Under the pieces are notes generated by a model, which was not told the DNA's origin, ran no database searches, and worked only from the letters and a program-made list of their open reading frames with translations. From Liolophura sinensis (lineage: Eukaryota > Mollusca > Polyplacophora > Chitonida > Chitonidae): a stretch of 64,000 nucleotides of DNA. Made by a program: the position numbers and the translations under genes. This document shows, one piece after another, positions 48,713 through 61,186 of this stretch (its first letter is position 1; each line of letters opens with the position of its first letter). Location of the stretch: positions 8,193,501 through 8,257,500 of the forward strand of contig NC_088303.1 in NCBI RefSeq assembly GCF_032854445.1, written 5' to 3'.

Positions 48713-49771
48713 ATGTCTCAAGGTCCATTTATTGGCCTCACCCCCATGGTTTCTAACGAAAGCACTCAAAACGGTAAGACTCTCACTATTATTTACTTTT
48801 ACATTTAGATGTGTAGTTAGATGTGTGCACATGATTTTTCCACACTTGTATGGATGACACTATTACATTTTAAAATAAGCCTGTATTTTTGTTTCTTTAC
48901 AGCTCCCGACACGGACGAAGGCGTCATTGATGTGGTAGGACCGCCGGTTTGGAGAGCACCCCAGTAAAAACAGTCGGGGAGGACAGAACGACCGAGAGGA
49001 AAGCTGCAGTAAGTAGCCCAGCTCATGGTAGAGGCAATTCTCCGGCATACCACAATGACTCGGCTTATGCCAGTGCTAGTTCAAGCAATGTTACCAAGAG
49101 CGCTTCTGAAGACAGCCTATCTTCCGCACATTCTTCGGGTCACCACAACAGTCCATGTAATCGCAAGAACTGGCGTACCAGCTATAGCCCGGACCAAGTT
49201 CACCTATTCCACAATGTCTTTACACAGACGCCCTATCCGGACGCACAGACAATAGAGGATTTGTCCAGTCAAACCAACATATCGGAGAAAAAGATCAGGG
49301 TAAGACGGTTTATCATTGTCTGTCAGTTCATTTACAAATTTTTTCTCAACAACTCTCCAAAGCCGTCATATTCCCGCTTTTATCGGTAAAAAATTTATTT
49401 GGTATGTATTTCCAGGTATGGTTTCAAAACCGAAGAGCTCGACTGCGACAGACGAAAGCCCTGCCATCTTACAACCCAAGTATACACGTTCCTCATCATC
49501 AGTCAACTCTACCAATAACCCACTCTGCTCCAGTACCCGCAAGACGCCGATGGGTACCGGCTTTCCTCTGCCCACAACCTTTCCACCTTACTCCCTTCCT
49601 CACATCCTGCAAGAGTCAGTCTCTCCTCTGCAAACTTCACCTTGGCTACCTATGTTCCCAGGCTTTTCACCATTTCCCGTCTCTGTATACCCTTGTTCAA
49701 CAATTACATACACGACAACACCGCGACAACACCGCCGGAAATCTATACACGATTTGCTTTGTCCTTTCTGA
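48713..49771 (+). pseudogene. PRD-class homeobox copy U11, multiple frameshifts
   Basis: Exons 48713-48773, 48903-49299 and 49416-49771 keep their splice sites. One G is missing in GGTTTGGAGAGC near 48951, shifting exon 2 before the homeodomain. Exon 3 lacks an A in CCCGCAAGACG near 49541, has an internal duplication of CGACAACACCG near 49720, and an extra C near 49763. The homeodomain text itself is undamaged. Probably a pseudogene. Confidence 0.85.
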
Positions 49772-51217
49772 CTTACTATCATATAGTGCTGTTGTTCCTT
49801 TTATGGGAATATATGTTGTTGTTTGTCGCATATTAAAGGAAAATTCAATATTTAAAACATATGAGAGTTTTTGCTTTATATTTTCCAAACTGGTTTTAAT
49901 AAGAGTATTGCAGTAATTTGCCCGTGCATTTTTGTGGATCTGGTACACCTTCGTATGCTGAAATGTAGCCAGTGTCATTTTGGGTTTTGAACTACACACA
50001 TCCCAGCAATTCATGCATCACTGTACTGGGCCAGCGGAATTTTTCACAAACTGGGAGGTAGCCAACAGGAATGGTAGACTTCAGTACCAAGATCCATTTC
50101 CCCATTTTTGTCTCGGAAAGTACACAGGCCTAATTCTATTCAACAGAATGTGTTCTACGTCTTTACATGATAATTAGGAAATAATTTTGGTGAAAATGTT
50201 GCCATTATCTGCGGTTGGTCGTCCCGCTTTTTTTCGCTGATCTTTATAATACATACAATGGGTAAAGACCAGTTTAGTACTTTGAAATTCGGATGGTTTT
50301 CTGCCAACGTTCATGTGGATAAAATGACTTTACATTACGTAAACTTTATCTCTACTCTCAAATGGTGCTTCTGAAATGTAAACCACAAGCTTTGAAACTA
50401 ACAGTAAAAATCATACACATTTATTTTCATGCACTCCTCACCTATCTATTTTCTCAATACTCTCACTGCCCCTTTACTTCTCCACCTCAATCCCTGCTGT
50501 GCCCTGCAGGCGCACACATTTATCCAGTCATTGGTTATTTGATTATCCGATCATCACTTAACGATCTGTCAAGAGTTCATTTATATTACCTTCCGGTTAC
50601 CCTTAAGAATTGCTAGGAACACATAATACATGACGACAGCATTGTACATAATTTATTATTTAAAACTAAACAAAGGCGGGTATTTAGAAGGAAGAACAGA
50701 CCACCCTTTCTCAGTATTTGCGTTTAATTACGTTTCTTACGTGTCCATGGTCACTTCTAAGGGAGGTTAAACTAGCGGCATAGATATAATTTGCCAATGG
50801 AAAAAAATATTCTTACTCAAACTTAATTTTTTTTAAAAAATATTAAGACAAACTTAAACAATCAAAATATTTGCCAGACTGGTCTGAAAAATTATTGTTT
50901 ACATAAAACATTCACACATTTCTTTGGTAAATGACCACGAATTACTTTATCCTATCACATTCCCTGCAGTGACATGAGTGGATTACCATTTACATACTGA
51001 TTGCTCTGAGCTGATCCCATCATCACTTACTCCGGATTATGTAGATTCACTCATCAGTGGGACGTCGCATGTCTTGTCCGCCTGACACACCTAATGACAC
51101 CAAGGTGTACTCTATATACTCCGTTTCTTTTCCACATTGTATTCACCTCAGTTGGACATCGACTGAAAAAGACGTCACTTTGTGCATTTGCCCAGCTTAC
51201 TATTTTTAAGGACAAAC

Positions 51218-52265
51218 ATGTCTCAAGGTCCATTTATTGGCCTCACCCTTATGGTTTCTAACGAAAGTACTCAAAACGGTAAGACTTCTCACTATTATTT
51301 ACTTTTACATTTAGATGTGTAGTTACATGTGTGCACATGATTTTTCCACACTTGTATGGATGATACTATTACATTTTAAAATAAGCCTGTATTTTTGTTT
51401 CCTTACAGCTCCCGACACGGACGAAGCGTCATTGACGTGGTAGGACCGCCGGTTTGGGAGAGCACCCCGTAAAACAGCCGGAGAGGACAGAACGACCGAG
51501 AGGAAAGCTGCAGTAAGTAGCCCAGCTCATGGTAGAGGCAATTCTCCCGGCATACCACAATGACTCGGCTTATGCAGTGCTAGCTCAAGCAATGTTAACA
51601 AGAGCGCTTCTGAAGACAGCCTATCTTCCGCACATTCTTCGGGCCACCACAACAGTCCTTGTAACCGCAAGAACTGGCGTACCAGCTATAGGCCCGGACC
51701 AAGTTCACCTATTCCACAATGTCTTTACACAGACGCCCTATCCGGACGCACAGACAATAGAGGATTTGTCCAGTCAAACCAACATATCGGAGAAAAAAGA
51801 TCAGGGGTAAGACGGTCTATCAGTGTGTGCCAGTCATTTTACATATTTTCTCAACATCTCTCCAAAGCAGTCAAATTGCCACCTTCATCAGTAAGAATTT
51901 TATTTTGTATCTATTTCCAGGTATGGTTTCAAAACCGAAGAGGCTCGACTGCGACAGACGAAAGCCCTGTCATCTTACAACCCAAGTATACACGTTCCTC
52001 ATCATCAGTCAACTCTACCAATAACCTACTCTTCTCCAATACCCGCAAAGACTCCGATGGGTACCGGCTTTCCTCTGCCCGCAACCTTTCCACCTTACTC
52101 CCTTCCTCACATCCTGCAAGAGTCCGTCTCTCATCTGCAAACTTCACCTTGGTTACACATGTTCCCAGGCTTTTCACCATTCCCGTCTCTGTATACCCTT
52201 GTTCAACAATTACACCCACGACAACACCTCCGGAAATCTATACACGATTTGCTTTGTCTTTCTGA
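51218..52265 (+). pseudogene. PRD-class homeobox copy U12, heavily degraded last copy
   Basis: Exon 1 (51218-51278) is intact. Exon 2 (from 51409) has missing bases near 51426, 51469 and 51575 and insertions near 51547, 51690 and 51795. Exon 3 (from 51921) has an extra G in GAAGAGGCTCG inside the homeodomain. The splice donor after exon 2 has one extra G. It shares variants with U2 (TTCTCCCGG, GGGCCACC). The array ends after it, with spacer homology fading into a poly-T stretch near 52708-52735. Confidence 0.9.
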
Positions 52266-52735
52266 CTTACTATCATATAGTGCTGTTGTTCCTTTATGGG
52301 AATATATGTTGTTGTTTGTCGCGTATTAAAGGGAAATTCAATATTTAAAACATATGAGAGTTTTTGCTTTATATTTTCCAAACTGGTTTTAAAAAGAGTA
52401 TAATATTAATTTGCCCGTGCATTTTCTGGATCTGGTACACCTTCGTTTGCTGAAATGTAGCCAGCGTCGTTTTGGATTTTGAACTACACACATCCCAGCA
52501 ATCCATTGCATCGCTGTACTGGGCCAGCGGAATTTTTCACAAACTGGGAGGTAGCCAACAGGAATGGTAGATCCATTTCCCATTTTTGTCTCGGAAAGTA
52601 CACAGCCTAATTCTATTCAACAGAAAGTGTTCTACGTTATTACATGATAATTAGGAAATAATTTTGGTAAAAATCTTGCCATTATTCTGCGGTTGGTCGT
52701 CCCGTTTTTTTTTTTGTTTTTGTTTTTTTTTACAA

Positions 52736-53337
52736 TGGGTAAAGACTAATTTGGTGCTTTGGAATTCGGAATGGTCTCGGCCAAAGTTTACCTAAATAAA
52801 ATCATTTTACATTACGTAAACGTTGTCTCTATTCCCCAACAGTGCTTCTGAAATGTAAAACCACAAACTTAAAACTAATCGTAAAAACAGACATTTCCAC
52901 GCACTCCTCGCCAACCCATTTTCTAAATACTCTCACTGTGCCCTTTTTCTTATTTTGTTAAATCGCTTCTGTGTCCTGCAGGAGTTGACATTTACCCAAT
53001 CATTAATTGTTTGGTCATTCGATCATCGAAGGTTTAGGAATATCTTATTTCCTTGTATATTCGGATACCCGGAGGAATTTTTTTGCACTATATAATGAGT
53101 GATGACAACAGAGGATGCAAGGGAAGTATTATCTACTACCACACATATGTCATCATTGTTTTCTTCGATTTCTGCTCACAAATTTCACAGATGTCCAGAC
53201 TTCGATAGCTCTCCGGTTTGGAATCTATTGGAACCATTTACTTCTGCATTGTTGGAAACATGCAAGTATATAATACTTGTATGTAAGCAGATATTTTACA
53301 AACTGTAAACCATTAACAGCTTTTCAGCACATAATAT
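52736..53337. other. Decayed array edge and unassigned sequence
   Basis: Spacer homology to about 53040 (ATGGGTAAAGACTAATTTGG at 52735, a CCTGCAG acceptor-like site near 52980) and then no recognisable feature up to the foldback element. Confidence 0.5.
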
Positions 53338-53380
53338 TAGTTACATGGTTACTCAGCGATAGGATACGCAAATATATGCT

Positions 53381-53440
53381 GTCAATAATCCTCATGTTGG
53401 GCGAAGCATGTCAGCCGAGCCCAGTATGAGGATTATTGAC
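53381..53440. repeat. Inverted repeat hairpin
   Basis: GTCAATAATCCTCAT at 53381-53395 is perfectly complementary to ATGAGGATTATTGAC at 53426-53440. The stem continues after a 2-base mismatch with TGGGC/GCCCA, leaving a 16-base loop. Outward, GCAAATATA and TATATTTGC extend the symmetry. Confidence 0.85.
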
Positions 53441-54111
53441 ACTGTATATTTGCACTGAAATGATGGGTCTTTGCGGGATAAATTCGCTACATGGTGACTC
53501 AGAGATAGTGTACGTGCAGAAGAGCGATGTATTGGTTAATGGCTTCAGCGATGTGACGATTGTCGGACCACAACGAAGGGAGATAACCTACTCTGCAGAC
53601 ACATTTGACGTCGTCTTCATGATTCGAGAATGTATCTAACCGCAAGTGACGAGGATAAATTTTGAATCCTGCAGACGTCGTCAAGTGTGTTTATTGAGTG
53701 CATGTATGTTTACCTCCCTTTGTCGGATTGCAAATACCTATACATCGGTCTTCTGCATTGAGTTGATAGATATTTACAGAATACATTCTTTACATGGTTA
53801 CTCATTGATAAGTTACTAGTAGGATACGCAAATGTATGGTGCCTATAATCATACTAATAATACTGGACGAGGGGTCCTGTCACCAAGCAACCAAGTAACT
53901 AATAAAATAAAGCGCTGAATTCACCGACCAAATTATCCCCAAGAGGAATTCTTCTCGAACCATCATTTCAGTTACAACAAAAAGCTGAATTTTATTTCAA
54001 AATCATTCCTCCACGTACAAACTTGAATGTTGTTATAAAGAGAAATATTTCCCAGCACAAAAAAAAAATTTAAAAAGCCACAAAATTCTCCTACCAAGCA
54101 CAACAAAAATG

Positions 54112-54200
54112 ATTTATTGATTTACTTTTTTGTTTGGTGTTTTACGCCGTAAACCTACGACCATTCGCAGGTTGCCGAATGACCTTCCCACGTACGCAAA
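54112..54200 (+). mobile_element. Deleted SINE-like copy
   Basis: Starts TTTATTGATTTACTT, has GTGTTTTACGCCGTA joined directly to CCTACGACCATTCGCAGG, and ends CCTTCCCACGTACG, so the middle of the 5862-6025 family is missing. The flanks CAAAAATGAT and CAAAAATAATGAT are a near-perfect target-site duplication. It lies inside the foldback relic. Confidence 0.75.
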
Positions 54201-55088
54201 AATAATGATATAGGTGTATAAAAGAGTTTCACATCAACAGTACTTTATTAAAATGTATTCATCTTGACAGTAACGTCTGTTTGACGCTGCCAAAGAATTT
54301 ATTATCCATGAATATGTCACATATGTGTACAGACAAACCTGGAAAACAGTTCTGAAATGTTTACACATAAGCACTGATTAAATTGTAATTCTACGGCCAA
54401 TCCAAGCTGGATCCTCACAACACAGGCATTGCAGTTGTCCTGTTTGTTTATTCGACAACTCTGTACTTGAGATATCCAATCAACCAAACCTGTTGAGAAT
54501 AAGATATCCTGCCTGGCACAATGAACGAAAGAAGCAATACGAGCATTCTCATAGCGTTTGGGTAGTTTTCACTATAAATCATTAAAATACTAAACATTCA
54601 TCCCAGATCAGACAAAAAAGGCCGCTCTTCATTGGACAGCATCGATCACATGGAGACGTGTCTGTTCCTGTATCCTGCAGCCGACGTCATAGGTTATCTC
54701 CCTTTGTTAGGCTGTCTTTTTGCACTGAGCTAATGGTTTTTTTGCAGGATAAATTTGATAACCCTTGTATAGCTCCGTATCCTACCACTGTGTAACCACA
54801 TAACTAATATAATTCTGCAGCGTAACAAGCGGAGATCCATGTACTTATATTGCATACTGCACCATTCCTGAAAATCCATCTTACCTGCCCCTCTCTTAAG
54901 CACTGGTGATATTTTAAAAACATTTTTTTGTCTATATATTTTTCTTCAGCTGTTGAAACAAGCAAATGCATTATTAATTCATGTATTCAATTGAAATCAC
55001 TTATTTGGGTTTTTTTTACAAAAATTTTAACAACTGTTTCAATGGTTTAAATAGAGATTAACAGTACAGTTTAAACAGATGGCCAGTT

Positions 55089-58000
55089 TCAGCTGTTTCC
55101 TGTTGTCGAGTCAGCAGCTTCCTTCTGAGGCGCACTTTTCTGGTCATCTGGCTTCATGGCTGGGAATAACAACACCTCCTACAACAATCACAGACAGAGT
55201 GAATGATTCAGAGTTGTTTCACAAACTACATAATATTAAACTACATATAGGTCAGGGATGATTTTCACAAAATTTTGTACTTTCTGTTTTTCAGCACTAG
55301 TTTTCCCTTTTTTTTTCCAAAACACATTATGTTGGTTGCAGCAGCATGTCCTGAAATCATTTTTAAAAAGCCATGATAAACTGTCCTGTTAAGCTGTAAA
55401 AGGCCCATGAACAGCGAAAACATTTCGACAAAGAACAAACCTTGATCATAAAAGAATGTCATGTACATATAATAATTTGGCTTATACTATAACTAAATGC
55501 ACACAATGACTGAAGAGCCCACGCATCATGGTACCAGTAGTCTGACAGAAAGACCCTAAAATATATCATATATCGAAGCAGCTGGCCTGAAAAGCCCAAG
55601 TATATATGATACACCAAAGCAGTCTGCCTGAAAAGCCCAAGAATATAGGATATACTAAAGTAGTCTGCATGAAAAGCCAAAGAGTATATGATATACCAAA
55701 GTAATTTCCATCTGATTATCATCATTGAAATCCGCCATGAAGAATTCTCAAACAAAAACCGTCTGTTACCTTGATGTTGTTGGAGTCTGTCAGGAACATG
55801 GTCAATCTATCTATGCCCATTCCCCACCCGCCTGTAGGAGGAAGTCCATACTCCAGTGCCGTGCAATAGTTCTCATCCACAAACATGGCCTCATCATCTC
55901 CTGCCGCCTTGGCCTGTAAACATAAATCATTTATTCATTAATGCGTGTGTCTGTGTCTGTCTGTCTGCTTATCTGTCAGCAACTTAAGGCAAAAGAAGTT
56001 ATGCACAGATTTGGATGAAATTTCTCCATAGAATGGCCTTGAGCTAAGAACCAATCTGTTTAATTTGGGTGGGCAAGGTGGAGAGGTCATATGGATCAGG
56101 TTTGGGATTTGGAAATTTTTTTTAAAACAATTCTTCACATTTAAGAGGATGAACAGAAATGCAGAATATTGTCCCTTTGTATGTAGTGAACTTCTGCAGT
56201 CAGCTGTCGTGGCGGCTTTTGTATGTAGTGATCAAGGGAACTTGTGCAGTCAGTTGTCGTGGAGGCTTTTGTATGTAGTGATCAAGGGAACTTGTGCAGT
56301 CAGCTGTCGTGGAGGCTTTTGTATGTATTGATCAAGGGAACTTGTGCAGTCAGCTGTCATGAATGTTTGTACACGTATGTAGTGATCAGAGGAACTTGTG
56401 CAGTCAGCTGTCGTGGAGGCTTTTGTATGTAGTGATCAGGGGAACTTGTGCAGTCAGCTGTCGTGGAGGCTTTTACACGTATGTAGTGATCAGAGGAACT
56501 TGTGCAGTCAGCTGTCGTGGAGGCTTTTGTATGTAGTGATCAAGGGAACTTGTGCAGTCAGCTGTCGTGGAGGCTTTTGTATGTAGTGATCAAGGGAACG
56601 TGTGCAGTCAGCTGTCGTGGAGGCTTTTGTATGTAGTGATCAAGGGAACTTGTGCAGTCAGCTGTCGTGGAGGCTTGTACACATATATATTGATCAGAGG
56701 AACTTGTGCAGTCAGCTGTCGTGGAGGCTTTTGTATGTAGTGATCATGGGAACTTGTGCAGTCAGCTGTCTTGGAGGCTTGTACACGTATATAGTGATCA
56801 GAGGAACTTGTGCAGTCAGCTGTCGTGGAGGCTTTTGTATGTAGTGATCAAGGGAACGTGTGCAATCAGCTGTCGTGGAGGCTTTTGTATGTAGTGATCA
56901 AGGGAACTTGTGCAGTCAGCTGTCGTGGAGGCTTTTGTATGTAGTGATCAAGGGAACTTGTGCAGTCAGCTGTCGTGGAGGCTTTTGTATGTAGTGATCA
57001 TGGGAACTTGTGCAGTCAGCTGTCTTGGAGGCTTGTACACGTATATAGTGATCAGAGGAACTTGTGCAGTCAGCTGTCGTGGAGGCTTTTGTATGTAGTG
57101 ATCAAGGGAACTTGTGCAGTCAGCTGTCGTGGAGGCTTTTGTATGTAGTGATCAAGGGAACGTGTGCAGTCAGCTGTCGTGGAGGCTTTTGTATGTAGTG
57201 ATCAAGGGAACGTGTGCAGTCAGCTGTCGTGGAGGCTTGTACACGTATATAGTGATCAGGGGAACTTGTGCAGTCAGCTGTCGTGGAGGCTTTTGTATGT
57301 AGTGATCAAGGGAACGTGTGCAGTCAGCTGTCGTGGAGGCTTTTGTATGTAGTGATCAAGGGAACTTGTGCAGTCAGCTGTCGTGGAGGCTTGTACACGT
57401 ATATATTGATCAGAGGAACTTGTGCAGTCAGCTGTCGTGGAGGCTTTTGTATGTAGTGATCAAGGGAACGTGTGCAGTCAGCTGTCGTGGAGGCTTTTGT
57501 ATGTAGTGATCATGGGAACTTGTGCAGTCAGCTGTCGTGGAGGCTTGCACACATATATAGTGATCAGAGGAACTTGTGCAGTCAGCTGTCGTGGAGGCTT
57601 TTGTATGTAGTGATCAAGGGAACTTGTGCAGTCAGCTGTCGTGGAGGCTTTTACACGTATATAGTGATCAGATGAACTTGTGCAGTCAGCTGTCGTGGAG
57701 GCTTTTGTATGTAGTTATCAAGGGAACTTGTGCAGTCAGCTGTCGTGGAGGCTTTTGTATGTAGTGATCAAGGGAACTTGTGCAGTCAGCTGTCGTGGAG
57801 GCTTGTACACGTATATAGTGATCAGAGGAACTTGTGCAGTCAGCTGTCGTGGAGGCTTTTGTATGTAGTGATCAAGGGAACTAGTGCAGTCAGCTGTTGT
57901 GGAGGCTTTTGTATGTAGTGATCAAGGGAACTAGTGCAGTCAGCTGTCGTGGAGGCTTGCACACGTATATAGTGATCAGAGGAACTTGTGCAGTCAGCTG

Positions 58001-61000
58001 TCGTGGAGGCTTTTGTATGTAGTGATCAAGGGAACTTGTGCAGTCAGCTGTCGTGGAGGCTTTTACACGTATATAGTGATCAGAGGAACTTGTGCAGTCA
58101 GCTGTCGTGGAGGCTTTTGTATGTAGTTATCAAGGGAACTTGTGCAGTCAGCTGTCGTGGAGGCTTTTGTATGTAGTGATCAAGGGAACTTGTGCAGTCA
58201 GCTGTCGTGGAGGCTTGTACACGTATATAGTGATCAGAGGAACTTGTGCAGTCAGCTGTCGTGGAGGCTTTTGTATGTAGTGATCAAGGGAACTAGTGCA
58301 GTCAGCTGTTGTGGAGGCTTTTGTATGTAGTGATCAAGGGAACTAGTGCAGTCAGCTGTCGTGGAGGCTTGCACACGTATATAGTGATCAGAGGAACTTG
58401 TGCAGTCAGCTGTCGTGGAGGCTTTTGTATGTAGTGATCAAGGGAACTTGTGCAGTCAGCTGTCGTGGAGGCTTTTACACGTATATAGTGATCAGAGGAA
58501 CTTGTGCAGTCAGCTGTCGTGGAGGCTTTTGTATGTAGTTATCAAGGGAACTTGTGCAGTCAGCTGTCGTGGAGGCTTTTGTATGTAGTGATCAAGGGAA
58601 CTTGTGCAGTCAGCTGTCGTGGAGGCTTGTACACGTATATAGTGATCAGAGGAACTTGTGCAGTCAGCTGTCGTGGAGGCTTTTGTATGTAGTGATCAAG
58701 GGAACTAGTGCAGTCAGCTGTTGTGGAGGCTTTTGTATGTAGTGATCAAGGGAACTAGTGCAGTCAGCTGTCGCGGAGGCTTGTACTCTAATAATGCTGT
58801 CTAGTTTGTGTAATTACATGTATTAGATCGTTGCTTAACACTAGAAAGAACAAATACATATACTGACACACACTTTAAAGGAGAAGAAAATTTAAATATC
58901 AAACAAATACCACTGAAAAGAGTATGCATTTCCTCGCATATACATGCCATAAAAAATTCAAATATGTACCTCAAGTTGACAATTTATAAATATATTCAGC
59001 GCTAAAATCCACTGTGGGCATCTCCATTTTGCCTAAGAACTAGTGATGAAGTTTGTACATTTCTAGTAGAAAATGTACGTGACCTGTGAACCGCTGGTAC
59101 TTCACGTTGCTTCAGTGATTTCTGCTTGACAATCCAGAAACCGGAATCTTGGACGTAGGTTCTGAGTTTACACGAACAAGCTGGCAGTTGGAACAACTCT
59201 CATTGGCTGAGAGGCAACACACTCCCAGCATAAATTACATGGTGTTAAAATGGAGGACGCTATGGACGATTAATGTTAGCTCTGCCATTTTCTGGCTTTA
59301 CGTGTGTGGCAAAGAAAACTTGCAAAATTATGCAGCAGGCACCACCAGATAGAAAAAAAGAGCTCTTTTCAGCCTATAGTGCCATTTTTTAAATTTCCTT
59401 CTCTTTCAAGCTAACAATCTCAATTTTACAAGAAATTAAAACTCAATTTCTCTGACATGCCATGGAAATTGGATATATTTCGATGGGGTCTTTTACCAAG
59501 ACCCTGGTTTCAGCTATAAAAGGCGACCTATATAACAACTAGAGCTGTAAGTAGATCCTCATTTGTAGCTGATGTTGCCTTTAATTTACAGTCAACTAGT
59601 CATGCCTAAATTTCCCAAGATTCGGACACAAGTTCGACTTGGCTATATCTCATTAAGGGTCCGGTATACTGATTGGACTTTTCAATCAAACCATTACTTT
59701 ATTATGCTGTGTTTCAGAACAAGGGCACCCATCATTCTGGTATAGCTGGTGTCAGAACAAGGGTACCCATTACTCTGGTATAGCTGGTGTCAGAACAAGC
59801 GCACCCAGTATTCTGGTATAGCTGGTGTTGGAACAAGGGCACCCATTATTTTGGCTAAGTTTCCTGAACTACTCTGTCACACTTACTCTGGTCTGCTCCT
59901 GGAACCGCTCTCTTTGAACCACGGGATCATTCAGTTCCGTGTAAGCATTCACCAATTCTTTCTTCATGACAAACAGTTCAAACCTCTCTGTGAGGCCTGG
60001 CTGAGACCTATGCCTGTAATGAGAATCACGAGTGCGTGACTTACACAGGGTTTCATCATCACTAATTTGCTCATTTTTCCACATTCTGAGGGCGCTATTG
60101 ATTTTAGAAAGGTGCTTTGAGCGGTGTTTGGAAGGCACGATGACATCCCATTGGAAAAATGTAAATTCTAGCACCAAAACTAATATCTCATGACATTTAT
60201 TTGCTTTGCAAAATGCTCTTGTATGTTCAAATTTTTAGGTTATTTAGGGTAAAATAACCATTTTTTCTGATGTGTTCATTAGCTTCATAAATCAACTTCT
60301 AACAAGGAATTCTTATGAGGTTATGACATACACCATGTTAGGGTTAATATGGAGAAACGCAAACCCAGTTTCAGTGACATAAACGGAAACAGACAAGTCC
60401 TTGGAATGTAGAAATAACCAGCACCTGATTGGATAAAACTTCTGTCTCCATGTGTGTGACTATGTTTACTTTGAACTGTGATATCCTCTTGCGCAACATT
60501 GCAAAAATGAAAAATTTTAAATGTTTTATTGGCTTCCTGCCAGATCTTTTTATGGAGGCATAAATATGTTTGGTCTACTATTGTGTTTTCTATCAAGAAA
60601 TAATATGTAACATATGGACATCTTCCTCGTTATAACTTGCTTCAATACAAGGTGTGATTCAGTATAACAGGCAGCGAAATTTGGCCTGCCGGCGAAACCC
60701 AGAAATCGGTTACGTCTTTTCCGCCTTGCCTAACCGATCATTCGGTTATGCCACGTATGTTTATCAACCCGATCGGTTACGCTAATTGTTTACGTGGTTT
60801 ATGTTTCAGGCATCATTCTGGATCATTAATACAAGTATTCAGCTCAATGTTATGTTTGTTTTTCTTTTCTATATCTAGAAGCTCATACCGTAAGGTTGGT
60901 GAACAAAAGAAAGAGAAATGTTACACTCACACGGTGTTTCAACGTTGTGTGTTGCCTGGTTGGTACTTGACTCCTGTGGCACATTTTTACGTGAAATTCC

Positions 61001-61149
61001 GTTATACAGGCTTATATGTTTGCAATATGCCCAGTCCAACATTAAGTACTTCCAGTAAGTGTCATTACGGTATTGGGGAGCGAGTTTGGTATCCCTGATT
61101 ACTGATAATTAACGCAGTTTCCAACGCACGTGGTGTGAGTCTTACCACA

Positions 61150-61186
<37 letters not shown>

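Larger units (their letters stand above)
18829..52700 (+). repeat. Tandem array of PRD-class homeobox gene units (U0 relic, U1-U12)
   Basis: Gene plus spacer is repeated head to tail. ATG positions are 20591, 23274, 25963, 28805, 31648, 34492, 37335, 40179, 43023, 45867, 48713 and 51218, giving periods of 2683, 2689, 2842, 2843, 2844, 2843, 2844, 2844, 2844, 2846 and 2505 bp. U5-U10 are nearly identical over gene and spacer, whereas U1, U2, U11 and U12 differ by many substitutions and indels. The longer period from U3 onward comes mainly from a spacer insertion (about 28248-28370 in the first occurrence), and the short last period from a deletion near 50830. Spacers are non-coding apart from a terminal-exon-like segment. 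Confidence 0.97.
53338..54806. mobile_element. Foldback DNA-transposon relic with imperfect 30-bp terminal inverted repeats
   Basis: 53338-53367 (TAGTTACATGGTTACTCAGC...) and the reverse complement of 54777-54806 (TAGTTATGTGGTTACACAGT...) match at 25 of 30 bases. Inside are a strong hairpin (53381-53440), an inverted pair of AAGGGAGATAACCT at 53577-53590 and 54691-54704, and a further copy of the end sequence near 53796. No transposase is seen. The short open frame at 53436-53639 is not a recognisable protein. It looks like nested MITE-type elements. AT-rich flanks leave the target-site duplication unclear. Confidence 0.6.

Noticed and set aside
53436-53639. 67-codon open frame near the hairpin
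   Set aside because: It lies within the foldback relic, overlaps the inverted repeat and resembles no family.
56065-58742. Dozens of overlapping 62-codon frames with [15 protein letters not shown]-like text
   Set aside because: They are produced by the 50/54-bp minisatellite cycling through three frames in an intron.
60748-61098. 116-codon open frame inside the TIR transposon as a possible transposase
   Set aside because: No DDE/D, hAT dimerisation or zinc-finger motif is visible and it is far too short.
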